DNA of 64,000 bases from positions 1,848,001 through 1,912,000 of the forward strand of contig NZ_CP117834.1 in NCBI RefSeq assembly GCF_028735875.1, given 5' to 3'. The notes under the pieces are model-generated. The model saw nothing but the letters and a program-made list of their open reading frames with translations, had not been told where the DNA came from and ran no database searches. How positions within the stretch are numbered: position 1 is the stretch's first letter; each line of letters begins with the position of its first letter. Origin of the DNA: Shouchella hunanensis (GTDB lineage: Bacteria > Bacillota > Bacilli > Bacillales > Bacillaceae_D). The translations under genes were made by a program, and so were the position numbers. Positions 17,141 to 25,707 of this stretch are shown here, in pieces.

Positions 17141-17177
17141 AGGTGTATTGACAATAAAATAGATTATTGTAAGCAAG

Positions 17178-17228
17178 CCGTCAAGGGATTGGAAGCAGAT
17201 TAGACCAGTTCCAGACGGTATTTTTTTA
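17178..17228 (+). terminator. Probable terminator of the RiPP enzyme genes
   Basis: CCGTC ... GACGG with inner pairing GGAA/TTCC forms an imperfect long stem followed by TATTTTTTT, 40 bp after the stop codon. Confidence 0.5.
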
Positions 17229-17427
17229 TGTGTAAGAGTCCTTTTTCTCTTACCATTGGTCTATAAGTTTAAAAACTTAACTAGCTGTTAGTCTACTTGT
17301 GTGAGTGGTTAATTAAAGCCTTCATAAAAGCACTTTACGTGTGTTTAATTTACAACAATTTAACCTCTTCTTATTAATCAGAATTTAAAGATACAATTCA
17401 TGTACCAACTAATAAAGGAGAGCGATT
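17228..17427 (+). promoter_or_regulatory. Non-coding region before the signal peptide gene
   Basis: About 200 AT-rich bases that must hold the promoter of the peptide/regulator operon. I see no convincing -35/-10 pair and no copy of the ATACGTTA motif, only a weak TTTACGTGTG at about 17334. Confidence 0.4.
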
Positions 17428-17556
17428 ATGATGAAAAAATTCATGTTTAGTGTAATGGTAAGCTTTTTGTTAGTAGCTGGAGGATCAACTCTTGATGTAG
17501 CTTCTGATGAATATCAACCAGGTCCATTCGGTGATCCAGAGGGTCCTTTAGTTTAA
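17428..17556 (+). CDS. Secreted 42-residue peptide, putative pheromone precursor
   Basis: ATG at 17428 (another at 17431) follows AAAGGAGAG. The product has a short basic N-terminus (MMKKF), a hydrophobic stretch to about residue 19, and a small Pro/Gly-rich tail DEYQPGPFGDPEGPLV. This is the build of Phr/NprX/PapR-type exported signalling peptides. A HTH-TPR regulator of the RNPP type lies 1.3 kb downstream on the other strand. Two bases separate it from the next gene. It could instead be a second bacteriocin precursor. Confidence 0.65.
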   Translation: MMKKFMFSVMVSFLLVAGGSTLDVASDEYQPGPFGDPEGPLV

Positions 17557-17558
17557 TT

Positions 17559-18155
17559 ATGAACCATCAACAGTTTTTAGTAGCAACAAGTGAACTAACG
17601 CAAAAAGTATGCAATAAGCACCCTATTTCTACTCCATGCGTGATTTTTAAAGAACATCAACAAAACCAAGTGAAGTTGATTGACTACACGATTGATAAGG
17701 ATGTATTAAGTCAAATCATATTTGATGTCTTAAGGTCTCTTAGAAAAGAAGAATGCGGGTTACCTATAATTGTTGCTACAGAAAATAATGTGATTAACCG
17801 CATGGAATCTGCTGGGGTATATTATGTAAATGTCCTGAAGAATGAATTTGTTTACTTGTTTGGGAGAGAGGATTATAAGCGTTTTTTTGAGAGTCTGACA
17901 GTCATTCAAGAAAGATTAAACCTCAAGGGTTCTTTACTTATTAGCTTTTTAACTGACAGTCCTAATCAATGTTCTGTGAATGAAAAACTGTCTGATCAAT
18001 TGAATGAATTAATCCATCTACATGGTGATCTTAATTGCGAAAGCATTTCGATCGAACATCCAGAAGTCATTACCTTCCCATTACTTAATACTAATTTCAA
18101 CCTTAGACTACTTCATTGGATTAAAAAAAAAGGTGGAGTTGAACATGTTAAATGA
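17559..18155 (+). CDS. Protein of unknown function (198 aa) in the RiPP region
   Basis: A soluble mixed alpha/beta protein with five cysteines scattered along the chain and no membrane segment. I do not recognise a family. It starts two bases after the peptide gene and overlaps the Crp/Fnr-like gene by 11 bases, so the three are translated as a unit. There is no good ribosome binding site, so initiation should depend on coupling. It may process or sense the peptide or take part in immunity; nothing in the sequence decides. Confidence 0.75.
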   Translation: MNHQQFLVATSELTQKVCNKHPISTPCVIFKEHQQNQVKLIDYTIDKDVLSQIIFDVLRSLRKEECGLPIIVATENNVINRMESAGVYYVNVLKNEFVYLFGREDYKRFFESLTVIQERLNLKGSLLISFLTDSPNQCSVNEKLSDQLNELIHLHGDLNCESISIEHPEVITFPLLNTNFNLRLLHWIKKKGGVEHVK

Positions 18156-18750
18156 GTGTAAAGAAATTCTTTTAAGTGACTATCAAATTGTCAGTATGGA
18201 GCCAGGGTATGTCTATTATCTACAAGAAGGAACTTTGCAATTATGGGAATTACACAATGATGGGGTAGAAATACTCATTAATGTTTTAAAGCCAGACGAT
18301 GCTGTAAGACTGCCAGATCCTAGCATCAATAGTGTATATGAGTTTAGAACGAATAAAGAAAAGGCACAGTTAATTTTATACAATTGGGATTCTCTCCACA
18401 GAATAGAGGAGAAATACTATCTACTGAATAAAGTGGCTACCACAACAATGAGAACAGAAATGATTAATCACATTAAAAGAAAGAAATTTGTGAAAAATAG
18501 GTTGGTGTATTTATTGCAATTCTTGTCCAAAGAGTTTGGCGAAATTGAAAACCAGTATTACATTCTAAACATTCCGTTGACCCACGAACATATATCCAGT
18601 TTGATCCTCTCTAGTAGGGTAACGGTTACGAAACTCTTAAATGAATTAAAAAAACAAAAGGTCATTACGAATGTTCAAGGGTTTCTTTATTTAAGAAAAG
18701 ATCTCATTGATCGTGTAGGCAGCTACGATTGCTCTTTAGAAGTTGTTTAA
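18145..18750 (+). CDS. Crp/Fnr family transcriptional regulator
   Basis: A 201-residue protein with an N-terminal cyclic-nucleotide-binding-like beta-roll (about 10-110) and a C-terminal winged helix with LTHEHISSLILSSRVTVTKLLNELKKQKVI at about 146-175, the usual Crp-type recognition helix. No Fe-S cysteine cluster or cAMP signature is evident, so the signal is unknown. AAAGGTGGAG precedes the ATG, which overlaps the preceding gene. Its position suggests control of the RiPP genes. Confidence 0.82.
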   Translation: MLNECKEILLSDYQIVSMEPGYVYYLQEGTLQLWELHNDGVEILINVLKPDDAVRLPDPSINSVYEFRTNKEKAQLILYNWDSLHRIEEKYYLLNKVATTTMRTEMINHIKRKKFVKNRLVYLLQFLSKEFGEIENQYYILNIPLTHEHISSLILSSRVTVTKLLNELKKQKVITNVQGFLYLRKDLIDRVGSYDCSLEVV

Positions 18751-18823
18751 TAATAGGTACGTTTACCACTATTCATAAGGACTACCAAGACAGGTACAGG
18801 TAGCTTGGACAACATTTCACCAT

Positions 18824-20119
18824 TTACACACTAGAAGAATGGTTAAGTGCCATTAAGTAATACTCGGAAGATTTTTTGTAAAATTTTAAATCAAAGTAGT
18901 AATGAGCTAATTCTTCCGCCATTTTCTTTATTAGTATGGAATGGCTATCTTTTTCAGCACGTTCAATCGTACGTTTTAATAATTTTTCGTAGTTAAGAAA
19001 ATCACCTCTTTGTTTAAAAACAATGGCTTTAATGACATGTAATTCAATGTCTAAATAACTCATTTGGTGTTGATTGACCAAATGTAAGCATGTATCTAGG
19101 AGGTCTTTGACTTCTGTCCATTCTTTTTTTAAGAGTTTTATTTCTAATAAGCCTTTCAGAACGTATACTTTACTAACATCACTTTCGAGGTTAGCTAAAC
19201 TTTTATTGTAATAAACAATGGCTTCGTCATATTTCTCGAGCTTTTGAAACACTTTACCAATATTATACGTGATCATTGTTAATAAACGATTCTTATTTTT
19301 TACATTTAAGTCAGCTAAATATCGTTCAGTCTCTTGTAAAGTCCGTAGTGATTTGTCGTATTGTGAAAGCAAATGATATTGAACGCCAAGGGTTACCAAT
19401 ACATTTACTATGTTTTCGGTATCACCTAATTTTAGGAAAAGATCATAAGATTTCTTACAATAGTAGAGGGCTACTGATTTGTCTTCCATTATTCGTTGTT
19501 TGACTAAGCTAATATTATAATAGAGTTTGGCACTTTCAATAGTTGTGTTATCGACGTTTAAATTTTCTGATATTGAATAATGGTAATGGGCTTGGGAGAA
19601 ATTCTGTTTGGAGTAAAAATACTTCCCTAATATATTATGAAGCCTAAAATAAATCTGTTGTTCGTTAAGGTCTTTAAACTCGGTGTTATCTTTTACATCA
19701 ATTAAGTTTATGTTAGAACGATAAATAGTGTCTGCATCATTCATTTCACCTTTTGTCATTGAATGATTTAATAAGACTGAAAACACTCTAATGAGGAGAG
19801 AAGGTTGAAGAAATTCTAATAGAGACATTCTAAGGAGAGCTTCCTCTTCGTTCGATAACGATTTAGATTCTTCCTCTACTTTATTGAGTACAGTTACAAT
19901 CTTGTCTTGTAGACTAGTCGAACTGTTATGATCCATTATTTCGATAGAGACGTCTAACCTTTTCGAAATCTTATCTAGAAATTGTTTTGATGGCTTCGTC
20001 TTTCCATTTTCAATTCGACTTAAATAGGCAACTGAACAAATGCCTTCTACTAATTCTGATTGAGAAAGTTTTTTATAGATCCTTAAATGTCTAATTTTTT
20101 CACCTATGTATATACTCAT
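18824..20119 (-). CDS. HTH-TPR (RNPP/NprR-like) transcriptional regulator
   Basis: A 431-residue protein. Residues 1-60 form a Cro/C1-type HTH (IGEKIRHLR, SQSELVEGI, YLSRIENGKTKPS); the rest is a run of TPR-like helices (for example YNIGKVFQKLEKYDEAIVYY, LVTLGVQYHLLSQYDKSL). That is the layout and length of NprR, a cytoplasmic regulator switched by a re-imported peptide. GAGGGAAC serves ATG 20119 better than the ATG at 20131. It is divergent from the MFS exporter and convergent with the putative pheromone operon. Confidence 0.85.
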   Translation of the reverse strand: MSIYIGEKIRHLRIYKKLSQSELVEGICSVAYLSRIENGKTKPSKQFLDKISKRLDVSIEIMDHNSSTSLQDKIVTVLNKVEEESKSLSNEEEALLRMSLLEFLQPSLLIRVFSVLLNHSMTKGEMNDADTIYRSNINLIDVKDNTEFKDLNEQQIYFRLHNILGKYFYSKQNFSQAHYHYSISENLNVDNTTIESAKLYYNISLVKQRIMEDKSVALYYCKKSYDLFLKLGDTENIVNVLVTLGVQYHLLSQYDKSLRTLQETERYLADLNVKNKNRLLTMITYNIGKVFQKLEKYDEAIVYYNKSLANLESDVSKVYVLKGLLEIKLLKKEWTEVKDLLDTCLHLVNQHQMSYLDIELHVIKAIVFKQRGDFLNYEKLLKRTIERAEKDSHSILIKKMAEELAHYYFDLKFYKKSSEYYLMALNHSSSV

Positions 20120-20195
20120 TTGTTCCCTCATTTCAATAAATTATTTATTCGATCTATTTATTAAAAATAGGGGGCGTTATTAGGAAGTAGATAAT

Positions 20196-20224
20196 ATACG
20201 TTAACATTTGCAATAAAAACGTAT
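20196..20224. promoter_or_regulatory. Inverted repeat between regulator and exporter genes
   Basis: ATACGTT (20196-20202) and AACGTAT (20218-20224) form a perfect 7-bp inverted repeat 15 bp apart, enclosing AACATTTGCAAT, which resembles parts of the nested palindrome at 12207-12252. Candidate operator for both divergent genes. Confidence 0.45.
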
Positions 20225-20384
20225 CCCCATCCAATTACAGTCGCTTACACACACATTTTGTATAGCTATGTAAATGGAATTATATCAAATAAATTTGGCA
20301 AATAGTAAAGTTTTTGGTTTGTATTTAAATAAAAAGACCTATTTTGACGAAATACTTAGTGAATTGTCTGAATGGAGGGTACAA

Positions 20385-21650
20385 ATGAAGGTAAAATTTG
20401 AGTCGTTTATGTTAGAAAGGAATTTTATCCTTTTAATGATGGGTGTTTTCATCAATGCGCTAGGAAGTGGTGTATACGCAATAGCCGGAATGTTACTAGT
20501 GTTGAGTTTGAGTGGTAGCGTTCTGTATTCTGGTTTTGCTTTATTTGCGATCACCTCAGCAGGTGTACTATCTTTTTTAATTGCACCGTTGGCTAACTAT
20601 TTTAAGTACAAGAACGGGTTGGTTTATAGTAATCTACTAAAAGCGCTTATCCTTTTTACAATCCCTATATTGCACTACACAGTTGGTCTACATGTATGGT
20701 ACGTAATTGGTTTATTGTTTATAACAGCTCTATTTACGCAATTTACGTATCCAATTGAATCAACAATCCTGCCTATCATTGTGGGTAAAGATAATGTGAT
20801 AGCCGCTAACTCCTTTTTGCAAACCATTCGAGAAGCAATGGATATTGCGTTTCTCGCAGGCGCTGGAATTCTTATTACATTTACAGGAACCATTCCAGCT
20901 ATCATCATCACAGCTACATGTCTCATACTGGTCACGATAGCCTATTCTTTTTTTAACTTCTTACAACCAGACGTAAAGAGAGATCCTTCTACATCCGTAG
21001 GTTCTGCAGTTCGTACGTACTTTATTGATTTAAAAGCTGGCTTCACTTATATTGGAAACTCTCTTATTCCTAAGATGATTGTTTCAATTGTTTTTATTAA
21101 CCTGGCTATGGTGATTATGACGACTAATTTACCCGCGTTTTCTCTTATGAAAGGTAGTGGGATAGAAGCTTCTTATGGGTTTTATTTAGCGGCTATGTCG
21201 ATTGGAATTATGATTGGAACGATTCTCGCTTCTAAATTAAAACAAATAGATTTCGGTAAATTAATCATCTTTTCTTTTTTCGGCACAGGTGTGATGTGGA
21301 TTGGAACGGCGCTTCTCCCACTTGTGTTCTCCATGATTTTGTTTAGCATTGGAGCTATTTCAATCGGCATAATAAACATTCTTGTCTTTTCATCAATACA
21401 AAGACAAGTCGAAGTCACTTTTATTGGTAGAGTGATAACCCTGATAACGAGCGCAGCTGCTTTAGGAATGCCCATTGGGGCTTTAATAGGTGGAATGCTA
21501 GGGGAGATGTTTGCAACAGAAATACCCATTCTCATCTGTGGGGTTTCCATGATGCTATTTAGCCTTTCTTGGTTAAGTAGTTCTGCATTGCGTAAACTTC
21601 CAAGTATAGACCACGTTAAGCTTTTCCAAGAATCGAACGTTCAAGCATAG
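20385..21650 (+). CDS. MFS transporter, probable exporter of the RiPP
   Basis: A 421-residue major facilitator with about 12 membrane segments, similar in layout to MdfA/MefA-like macrolide and peptide exporters (NFILLMMGVFINALGSG at the first helix). GGAGGG lies 7 nt before ATG 20385; the frame continues upstream to 20274 without a ribosome binding site. It is divergent from the HTH-TPR regulator and the only transporter in the cluster, so export or self-protection is the likely role. No ABC exporter with a peptidase is present. Confidence 0.82.
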   Translation: MKVKFESFMLERNFILLMMGVFINALGSGVYAIAGMLLVLSLSGSVLYSGFALFAITSAGVLSFLIAPLANYFKYKNGLVYSNLLKALILFTIPILHYTVGLHVWYVIGLLFITALFTQFTYPIESTILPIIVGKDNVIAANSFLQTIREAMDIAFLAGAGILITFTGTIPAIIITATCLILVTIAYSFFNFLQPDVKRDPSTSVGSAVRTYFIDLKAGFTYIGNSLIPKMIVSIVFINLAMVIMTTNLPAFSLMKGSGIEASYGFYLAAMSIGIMIGTILASKLKQIDFGKLIIFSFFGTGVMWIGTALLPLVFSMILFSIGAISIGIINILVFSSIQRQVEVTFIGRVITLITSAAALGMPIGALIGGMLGEMFATEIPILICGVSMMLFSLSWLSSSALRKLPSIDHVKLFQESNVQA

Positions 21651-21747
21651 GCTTTATTCAGAAGTTGACAAATGGAACATGAGGACTTGTAGATGACAAA
21701 GTTTAGTTGAAGATTTGCGCTGTCCTTTACGTTTGTTTAAATAAAGC

Positions 21748-21777
21748 AGAGGACATTTCTAAATTGAAATGTCCTCT
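21748..21777. terminator. Terminator between the MFS and SDR genes
   Basis: A 12-bp perfect stem AGAGGACATTTC / GAAATGTCCTCT with a 6-nt loop between two convergent genes. Confidence 0.75.
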
Positions 21778-21791
21778 TAGTTGTAGTTCTT

Positions 21792-22643
21792 TTAATTCTC
21801 TGGGTGTGGAATGGCTTTTTCAGCAGAACGACTTACCGTTTCCCAATCTTTCCATGTCTTTACTTTACTCAATTCATGTTCAATGGCTGCATCAAAGACG
21901 TGACTCCCTAAAATGAGTCTTAAAGGTGGCTTCTCGTTATGAATCAGTTTTAGTAATGCAGTGGCGGCTTCCTTAGGGTGGCTATCTTTACTTTCATCGT
22001 TTTGTGTTTCTAAAAATTCTCGAACAGGATTATATCCTTCATGTATAGTAGTGAACTGCATGTTTGTATATAAATTTGTCCAATATCCGCCTGGCTCTAC
22101 AATAGATACATGAACCCCAAAATGAGAGACCTCTTGTGCTAATGCTTCACTAAAACCTTCTAATGCGAACTTACTTGCACTGTAGATTCCAGTCATTGGG
22201 CCAGCAAGAATGCCTCCTATACTCGATATTTGTATAATGTGACCAGACTTTTGTTTTCTTAGGTGAGGTAAAACAGCTTGGCTAACCCAAACGGCACCAT
22301 AAAAATTAGTTTCGATTTGTTGTTTAATGTCACCCTCAGTAAATTCTTCAACCATTCCCAATACCATGTTACCGGCATTGTTTACCACTACATCAAGTTT
22401 ACCAAAATGATTAATGGCTTCTTCAACAACCTCAAAAACAGATACCCGTTCAGTGATATCCAACTTAACAGATTTAAAGGTAGTTTTATACCTTTTTTCC
22501 AATTCTGTTAATGGGGCTATATTTCGAGCAACTCCGACTACTTTATCTCCTGAGCTAAGTGCTGCTTTCGTAAATTCAAGTCCTAATCCGCTACTTGCAC
22601 CGGTGATAAACCAGACTCTTGGTGTTGATTTGGTTTGTTTCAT
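21792..22643 (-). CDS. Short-chain dehydrogenase/reductase (SDR)
   Basis: A 283-residue classical SDR. TGASSGLG at about 15-22 binds the cofactor; NNAG at about 90, the catalytic Ser in QISSIGG and YSASK (Tyr/Lys) complete the active site. The ARN after the second beta-strand suggests NADP(H). It resembles the group of oxidoreductases acting on ketones or aldehydes; substrate unknown. It stands alone, and the upstream 400 bases hold no other gene. Confidence 0.92.
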   Translation of the reverse strand: MKQTKSTPRVWFITGASSGLGLEFTKAALSSGDKVVGVARNIAPLTELEKRYKTTFKSVKLDITERVSVFEVVEEAINHFGKLDVVVNNAGNMVLGMVEEFTEGDIKQQIETNFYGAVWVSQAVLPHLRKQKSGHIIQISSIGGILAGPMTGIYSASKFALEGFSEALAQEVSHFGVHVSIVEPGGYWTNLYTNMQFTTIHEGYNPVREFLETQNDESKDSHPKEAATALLKLIHNEKPPLRLILGSHVFDAAIEHELSKVKTWKDWETVSRSAEKAIPHPEN

Positions 22644-23058
22644 TATTCATTCACTCCTCATTTATTCCTTTATCTTCATCATAAAAAGAAATAGAACAGT
22701 GTCTCTAAGACGTTCATTTTAGAGGGGAGGAAAGTCAATGTATATAAAAAAGAGCATGGAGGATAGACCACCACACTCTTCAATAATCGATTAAGAGATA
22801 TAAATGGACAGACAATTTCCGCTAAACTCTGAAATGTAATCCAGAGCCACTGAACTATAAAGTTAGCTGTTCAATGCGCGGATAATTACGATCATCTATA
22901 ATCCCTCCTTCATTTAGTTGTTTCATAATAGCTTATAAAATCGTACTAGTCAAATTGTTGATTAACTTGATCCATCTGTGTAAATGAGGGTGACAATAGG
23001 ATATAATAAGCAAAAAACGATCGTACACATGTATAGCCAAAGAAAGGGATGGATAGAA
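22644..23058. other. Non-coding gap of about 415 bases
   Basis: It holds the promoter regions of the SDR and GNAT genes. A GGGGAGG followed by ATG at 22738 opens an 18-codon frame rich in polar residues, and a similar 10-codon frame lies on the minus strand near 22900. Neither resembles a known peptide. No repeats or tRNA-like folds seen. Confidence 0.5.
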
Positions 23059-23517
23059 GTGAACGGTATTAAGCCAATAGATCAATTGAATCGTAATCGA
23101 GAAACTAAACTGCTACAAATATGGGAATCTGGTGTTAACGAAACACACAGCTTTTTATCGTCTTCAGATATAGAACAAATTAGACCTGATGTTCTGTTAG
23201 GCATAAGAAGCGTAGAACATCTTCTTTGTTTTTATAAGAATAGTCAGGTTGTAGGTTTTATTGGTGTTGATAATAAAAAAATAGAGATGCTATTTATTGA
23301 TTCCGCAGTAATGGGAGAAGGAATAGGAAAGAAATTGCTGTCTTATGCAGTTGAAACGTTACATGCTACAGTAGTAGACGTTAATGAACAAAATACCCAT
23401 GCGGTTCAGTTTTATAAACATATGGGATTTAAACAAATTCATCGTTCTGAACACGATGATAGAGGAAGACCTTTTCCCATACTAACGATGAAAATGGCAA
23501 GCTCAATCATTAGCTAG
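23059..23517 (+). CDS. GNAT acetyltransferase, YjaB-like
   Basis: A 152-residue acetyltransferase. The second half, with NEQNTHAVQFYKHMGF and then RSEHDDRGRPFPIL, follows E. coli YjaB closely; the acetyl-CoA site is GEGIGKKLL. The start is probably GTG 23059 with AAAGGGA about 10 nt ahead; ATGs at 22984 and 23029 would add residues not seen in the family. Acceptor substrate unknown. Confidence 0.85.
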   Translation: MNGIKPIDQLNRNRETKLLQIWESGVNETHSFLSSSDIEQIRPDVLLGIRSVEHLLCFYKNSQVVGFIGVDNKKIEMLFIDSAVMGEGIGKKLLSYAVETLHATVVDVNEQNTHAVQFYKHMGFKQIHRSEHDDRGRPFPILTMKMASSIIS

Positions 23518-23729
23518 AGTCGTTTGTTCTATCCCTTCGAAATAGGTTTTATTTCAAAAAAACTTGTTAAACGAAGGCAGTTTCTATATAGTTATCGTAT
23601 TTTGCATACACGAAAGTCTAAGTTAGTGTCTAGCTAAGACGTAGGAGGCTATTTTTAAAACACCTAATATTATGCAAATAGTTAGATAACGTTTAAACTA
23701 AGTAAAACGTTAAGAAGGAGCTGAGGGAA
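23518..23729. other. Intergenic region before the aldo/keto reductase
   Basis: Holds a small inverted repeat AACGTTT/AAACGTT near 23687-23711, close to the reductase start, which may be an operator. Nothing else is recognisable. Confidence 0.35.
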
Positions 23730-24713
23730 TTGCAATATAGACAATTGGGAGACACTGATTTAAAGATTAGTCAGCTAAGCTTTGGAACTTGGGCAATAGG
23801 TGGATCGTGGGGAAAGACGAATGACAAAGAATCTTTGAAAGCGCTTGAAACAGCAATGGATCATGGTGTGAATTTTTTTGATACGGCTGATGTATATGGG
23901 GACGGTCATAGCGAAGAGCTTCTTGCACAAGCAACGAAGGGGAAAGAAGATGATGTCTATATTGCCACAAAATTTTGTCGAGCAGGGGATATCTTTTCAC
24001 CTGATACGTATTCCGCTGAGCAAGTGCGTTCATATTGCGAAAATAGCCTGAAACGTTTAAATAGGGAGCGCTTGGATTTATACCAGATTCATTGTCCACC
24101 TCTTGACATTCTTAAGAATGGAGAAGTGTTTGCTGTACTTGATCAGCTTCAAGCTGAAGGAAAGATACGAAATTATGGAGTAAGTGTTGAAACCATAGAG
24201 GAAGGTCTATTATGTTTAGAAAATCCGAATGTGAAGGCACTGCAGGTTATCTTTAATCTTCTTAGACAAAAGCCCCTTGAGACACTATTACCGAAGGCAA
24301 AGGAGCGAGGAGTGGGAATTATTGCGAGAGTTCCTTTGGCAAGTGGACTTTTAACAGGCAAATTTATAAACACGCACACGTTTGAAAAAGACGACCACCG
24401 GAATTTTAATCGTGATGGGAATTCATTTAATGTTGGTGAAACGTTTGGTGGGATTGAATTCGAGAAGGGAGTCGAACTGGCTCAAAACCTATCTTGGATT
24501 AAAGATGGTCGTAAGCATCTTTCGAGTGCTGCGCTTCGCTGGATACTAGATCAAGAAGAGGTAACAACTGTAATACCTGGATTTAAAACTGTTGAGCAAG
24601 TAGAGAAAAATCTAGAGGCTATACATGAGCCTAAATTCACAGCCGAGGAATTGAAAAATCTGGCTGCATTTTATAAATCAGAAGTTGAGCAGCATATTCG
24701 AGGACCTTACTAA
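23730..24713 (+). CDS. Aldo/keto reductase
   Basis: A 327-residue TIM-barrel oxidoreductase. NFFDTADVYGDGHSEELL contains the catalytic Asp and Tyr, ATKF the Lys and YQIHCPP the His; the C-terminal IPGFKTVEQVEKN binds NADP(H). It resembles the YdhF/Tas-like group of Bacillus. The start is TTG with AAGGAG about 10 nt upstream. It is monocistronic with a terminator 80 bp beyond the stop. Substrate unknown. Confidence 0.92.
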   Translation: MQYRQLGDTDLKISQLSFGTWAIGGSWGKTNDKESLKALETAMDHGVNFFDTADVYGDGHSEELLAQATKGKEDDVYIATKFCRAGDIFSPDTYSAEQVRSYCENSLKRLNRERLDLYQIHCPPLDILKNGEVFAVLDQLQAEGKIRNYGVSVETIEEGLLCLENPNVKALQVIFNLLRQKPLETLLPKAKERGVGIIARVPLASGLLTGKFINTHTFEKDDHRNFNRDGNSFNVGETFGGIEFEKGVELAQNLSWIKDGRKHLSSAALRWILDQEEVTTVIPGFKTVEQVEKNLEAIHEPKFTAEELKNLAAFYKSEVEQHIRGPY

Positions 24714-24794
24714 GTAACAATAAAAGATACATTTTAAACAGGAAAAAGTTATTAGATATGCTAAAAATGGTTGCCTAATTCATTCAAGTATATG

Positions 24795-24833
24795 ACACAA
24801 AAACAACTGACTGATCATCGGTTGTTTTTGTGT
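24795..24833. terminator. Hairpin terminator after the aldo/keto reductase
   Basis: A 13-bp perfect stem ACACAAAAACAAC / GTTGTTTTTGTGT with T-rich arms, between convergent genes. Confidence 0.7.
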
Positions 24834-24944
24834 ATATTTTGACCTGAAAAGCTTTTAGTACAAACCTTTTAGCAGTACTGTACACGAAGTGAGCCGTTGA
24901 ATACAGCTCCAATTAAGCATAAGATCGTTCGTTGCGCTAAAAAA

Positions 24945-25625
24945 TTATTTTAGAAGTTGTTTGATGACAAGATCTGCCACAGGACCTCCTGAAGCTGGGT
25001 TTTGTCCTGTCACAAGACGACCGTCTTCTACTGCATAAGGTTCAAATGCGTTGGCTTTTTGGAAGTTTGCACCACGATTGATTAGCTCTGTTTCAGTTAA
25101 ATATGGCACATATTGATCTAACTCCGCCATTTTCTCTTCTTCATTTGTAAACCCTGTCACGGTTTTACCCTCGACCAAGTACGCTCCATCAACTGTTTTA
25201 ATATTTAAAAGCCCAACGGCTCCATGACAAACAGAGGATATGATCCCGCCATTAGAATAAATCGCTTGGCTAATTTGTTGAAGTTCTTCGTTTTCAGGAA
25301 AATCCCATATGGTTCCATGGCCACCTGCGTAATAAATTACTCCATAATCATTAGCATTTATTTCGCTCGGTTTAAGTGTACTTCCTAAACGTTTCATGAA
25401 ATCTGGATTTTGATAGTATTTCCAATCTATCTCCTCTGCTTCAGCAAGGCTATGTGGATCAATTGGTGTATAACCACCTAACGGGCTAACATAATCAACT
25501 TCATAACCAGCTTGCTCCACTTTATCGACAAAGTGAACTGCTTCACCTAACCATAACCCGGTTGCTCGGTTTAACCCTGGATATTTTGGATGGCTACTAA
25601 CAACTACTAATATTTTTTTGGACAC
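24945..25625 (-). CDS. DJ-1/PfpI family protein, Hsp31/glyoxalase III-like
   Basis: A 226-residue class I glutamine-amidotransferase-fold protein. Cys133 in SVCHGAVG is the nucleophile with His134 next to it, and Glu28 supplies the acidic partner, as in Hsp31-type glyoxalases or deglycases that deal with methylglyoxal. AAAGGAG is spaced 8 nt from GTG 25625; a GTG three codons earlier overlaps it. It is divergent from a MerR gene, and its promoter has MerR-type geometry, so it is probably induced by electrophile stress. Confidence 0.9.
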   Translation of the reverse strand: MSKKILVVVSSHPKYPGLNRATGLWLGEAVHFVDKVEQAGYEVDYVSPLGGYTPIDPHSLAEAEEIDWKYYQNPDFMKRLGSTLKPSEINANDYGVIYYAGGHGTIWDFPENEELQQISQAIYSNGGIISSVCHGAVGLLNIKTVDGAYLVEGKTVTGFTNEEEKMAELDQYVPYLTETELINRGANFQKANAFEPYAVEDGRLVTGQNPASGGPVADLVIKQLLK

Positions 25626-25654
25626 AAATACCACTCCTTTTTAATGATGAATCG

Positions 25655-25685
25655 ATTATACTAATTAAAGTTAACTTTAAGTCAA
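25655..25685 (-). promoter_or_regulatory. MerR-type promoter of the DJ-1 family gene
   Basis: On the minus strand TTGACT (25685-25680) and TATAAT (25660-25655) are 19 bp apart. The spacer contains the 16-bp palindrome TTAAAGTTAACTTTAA (25665-25680). An over-long spacer holding a palindrome is the classic MerR-activated promoter. Confidence 0.8.
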
Positions 25686-25707
25686 GAACAAAGGGTGGTA
25701 GAACATT

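Noticed and set aside
22738-22794. 18-codon frame with a good GGGGAGG site
   Set aside because: Polar, with no resemblance to a leader or toxin peptide, and unconnected with a downstream gene at leader distance. Kept only as a remark.
22880-22920. 10-codon minus-strand frame with GGAGGG
   Set aside because: Too short and without downstream gene in that direction within a sensible distance.
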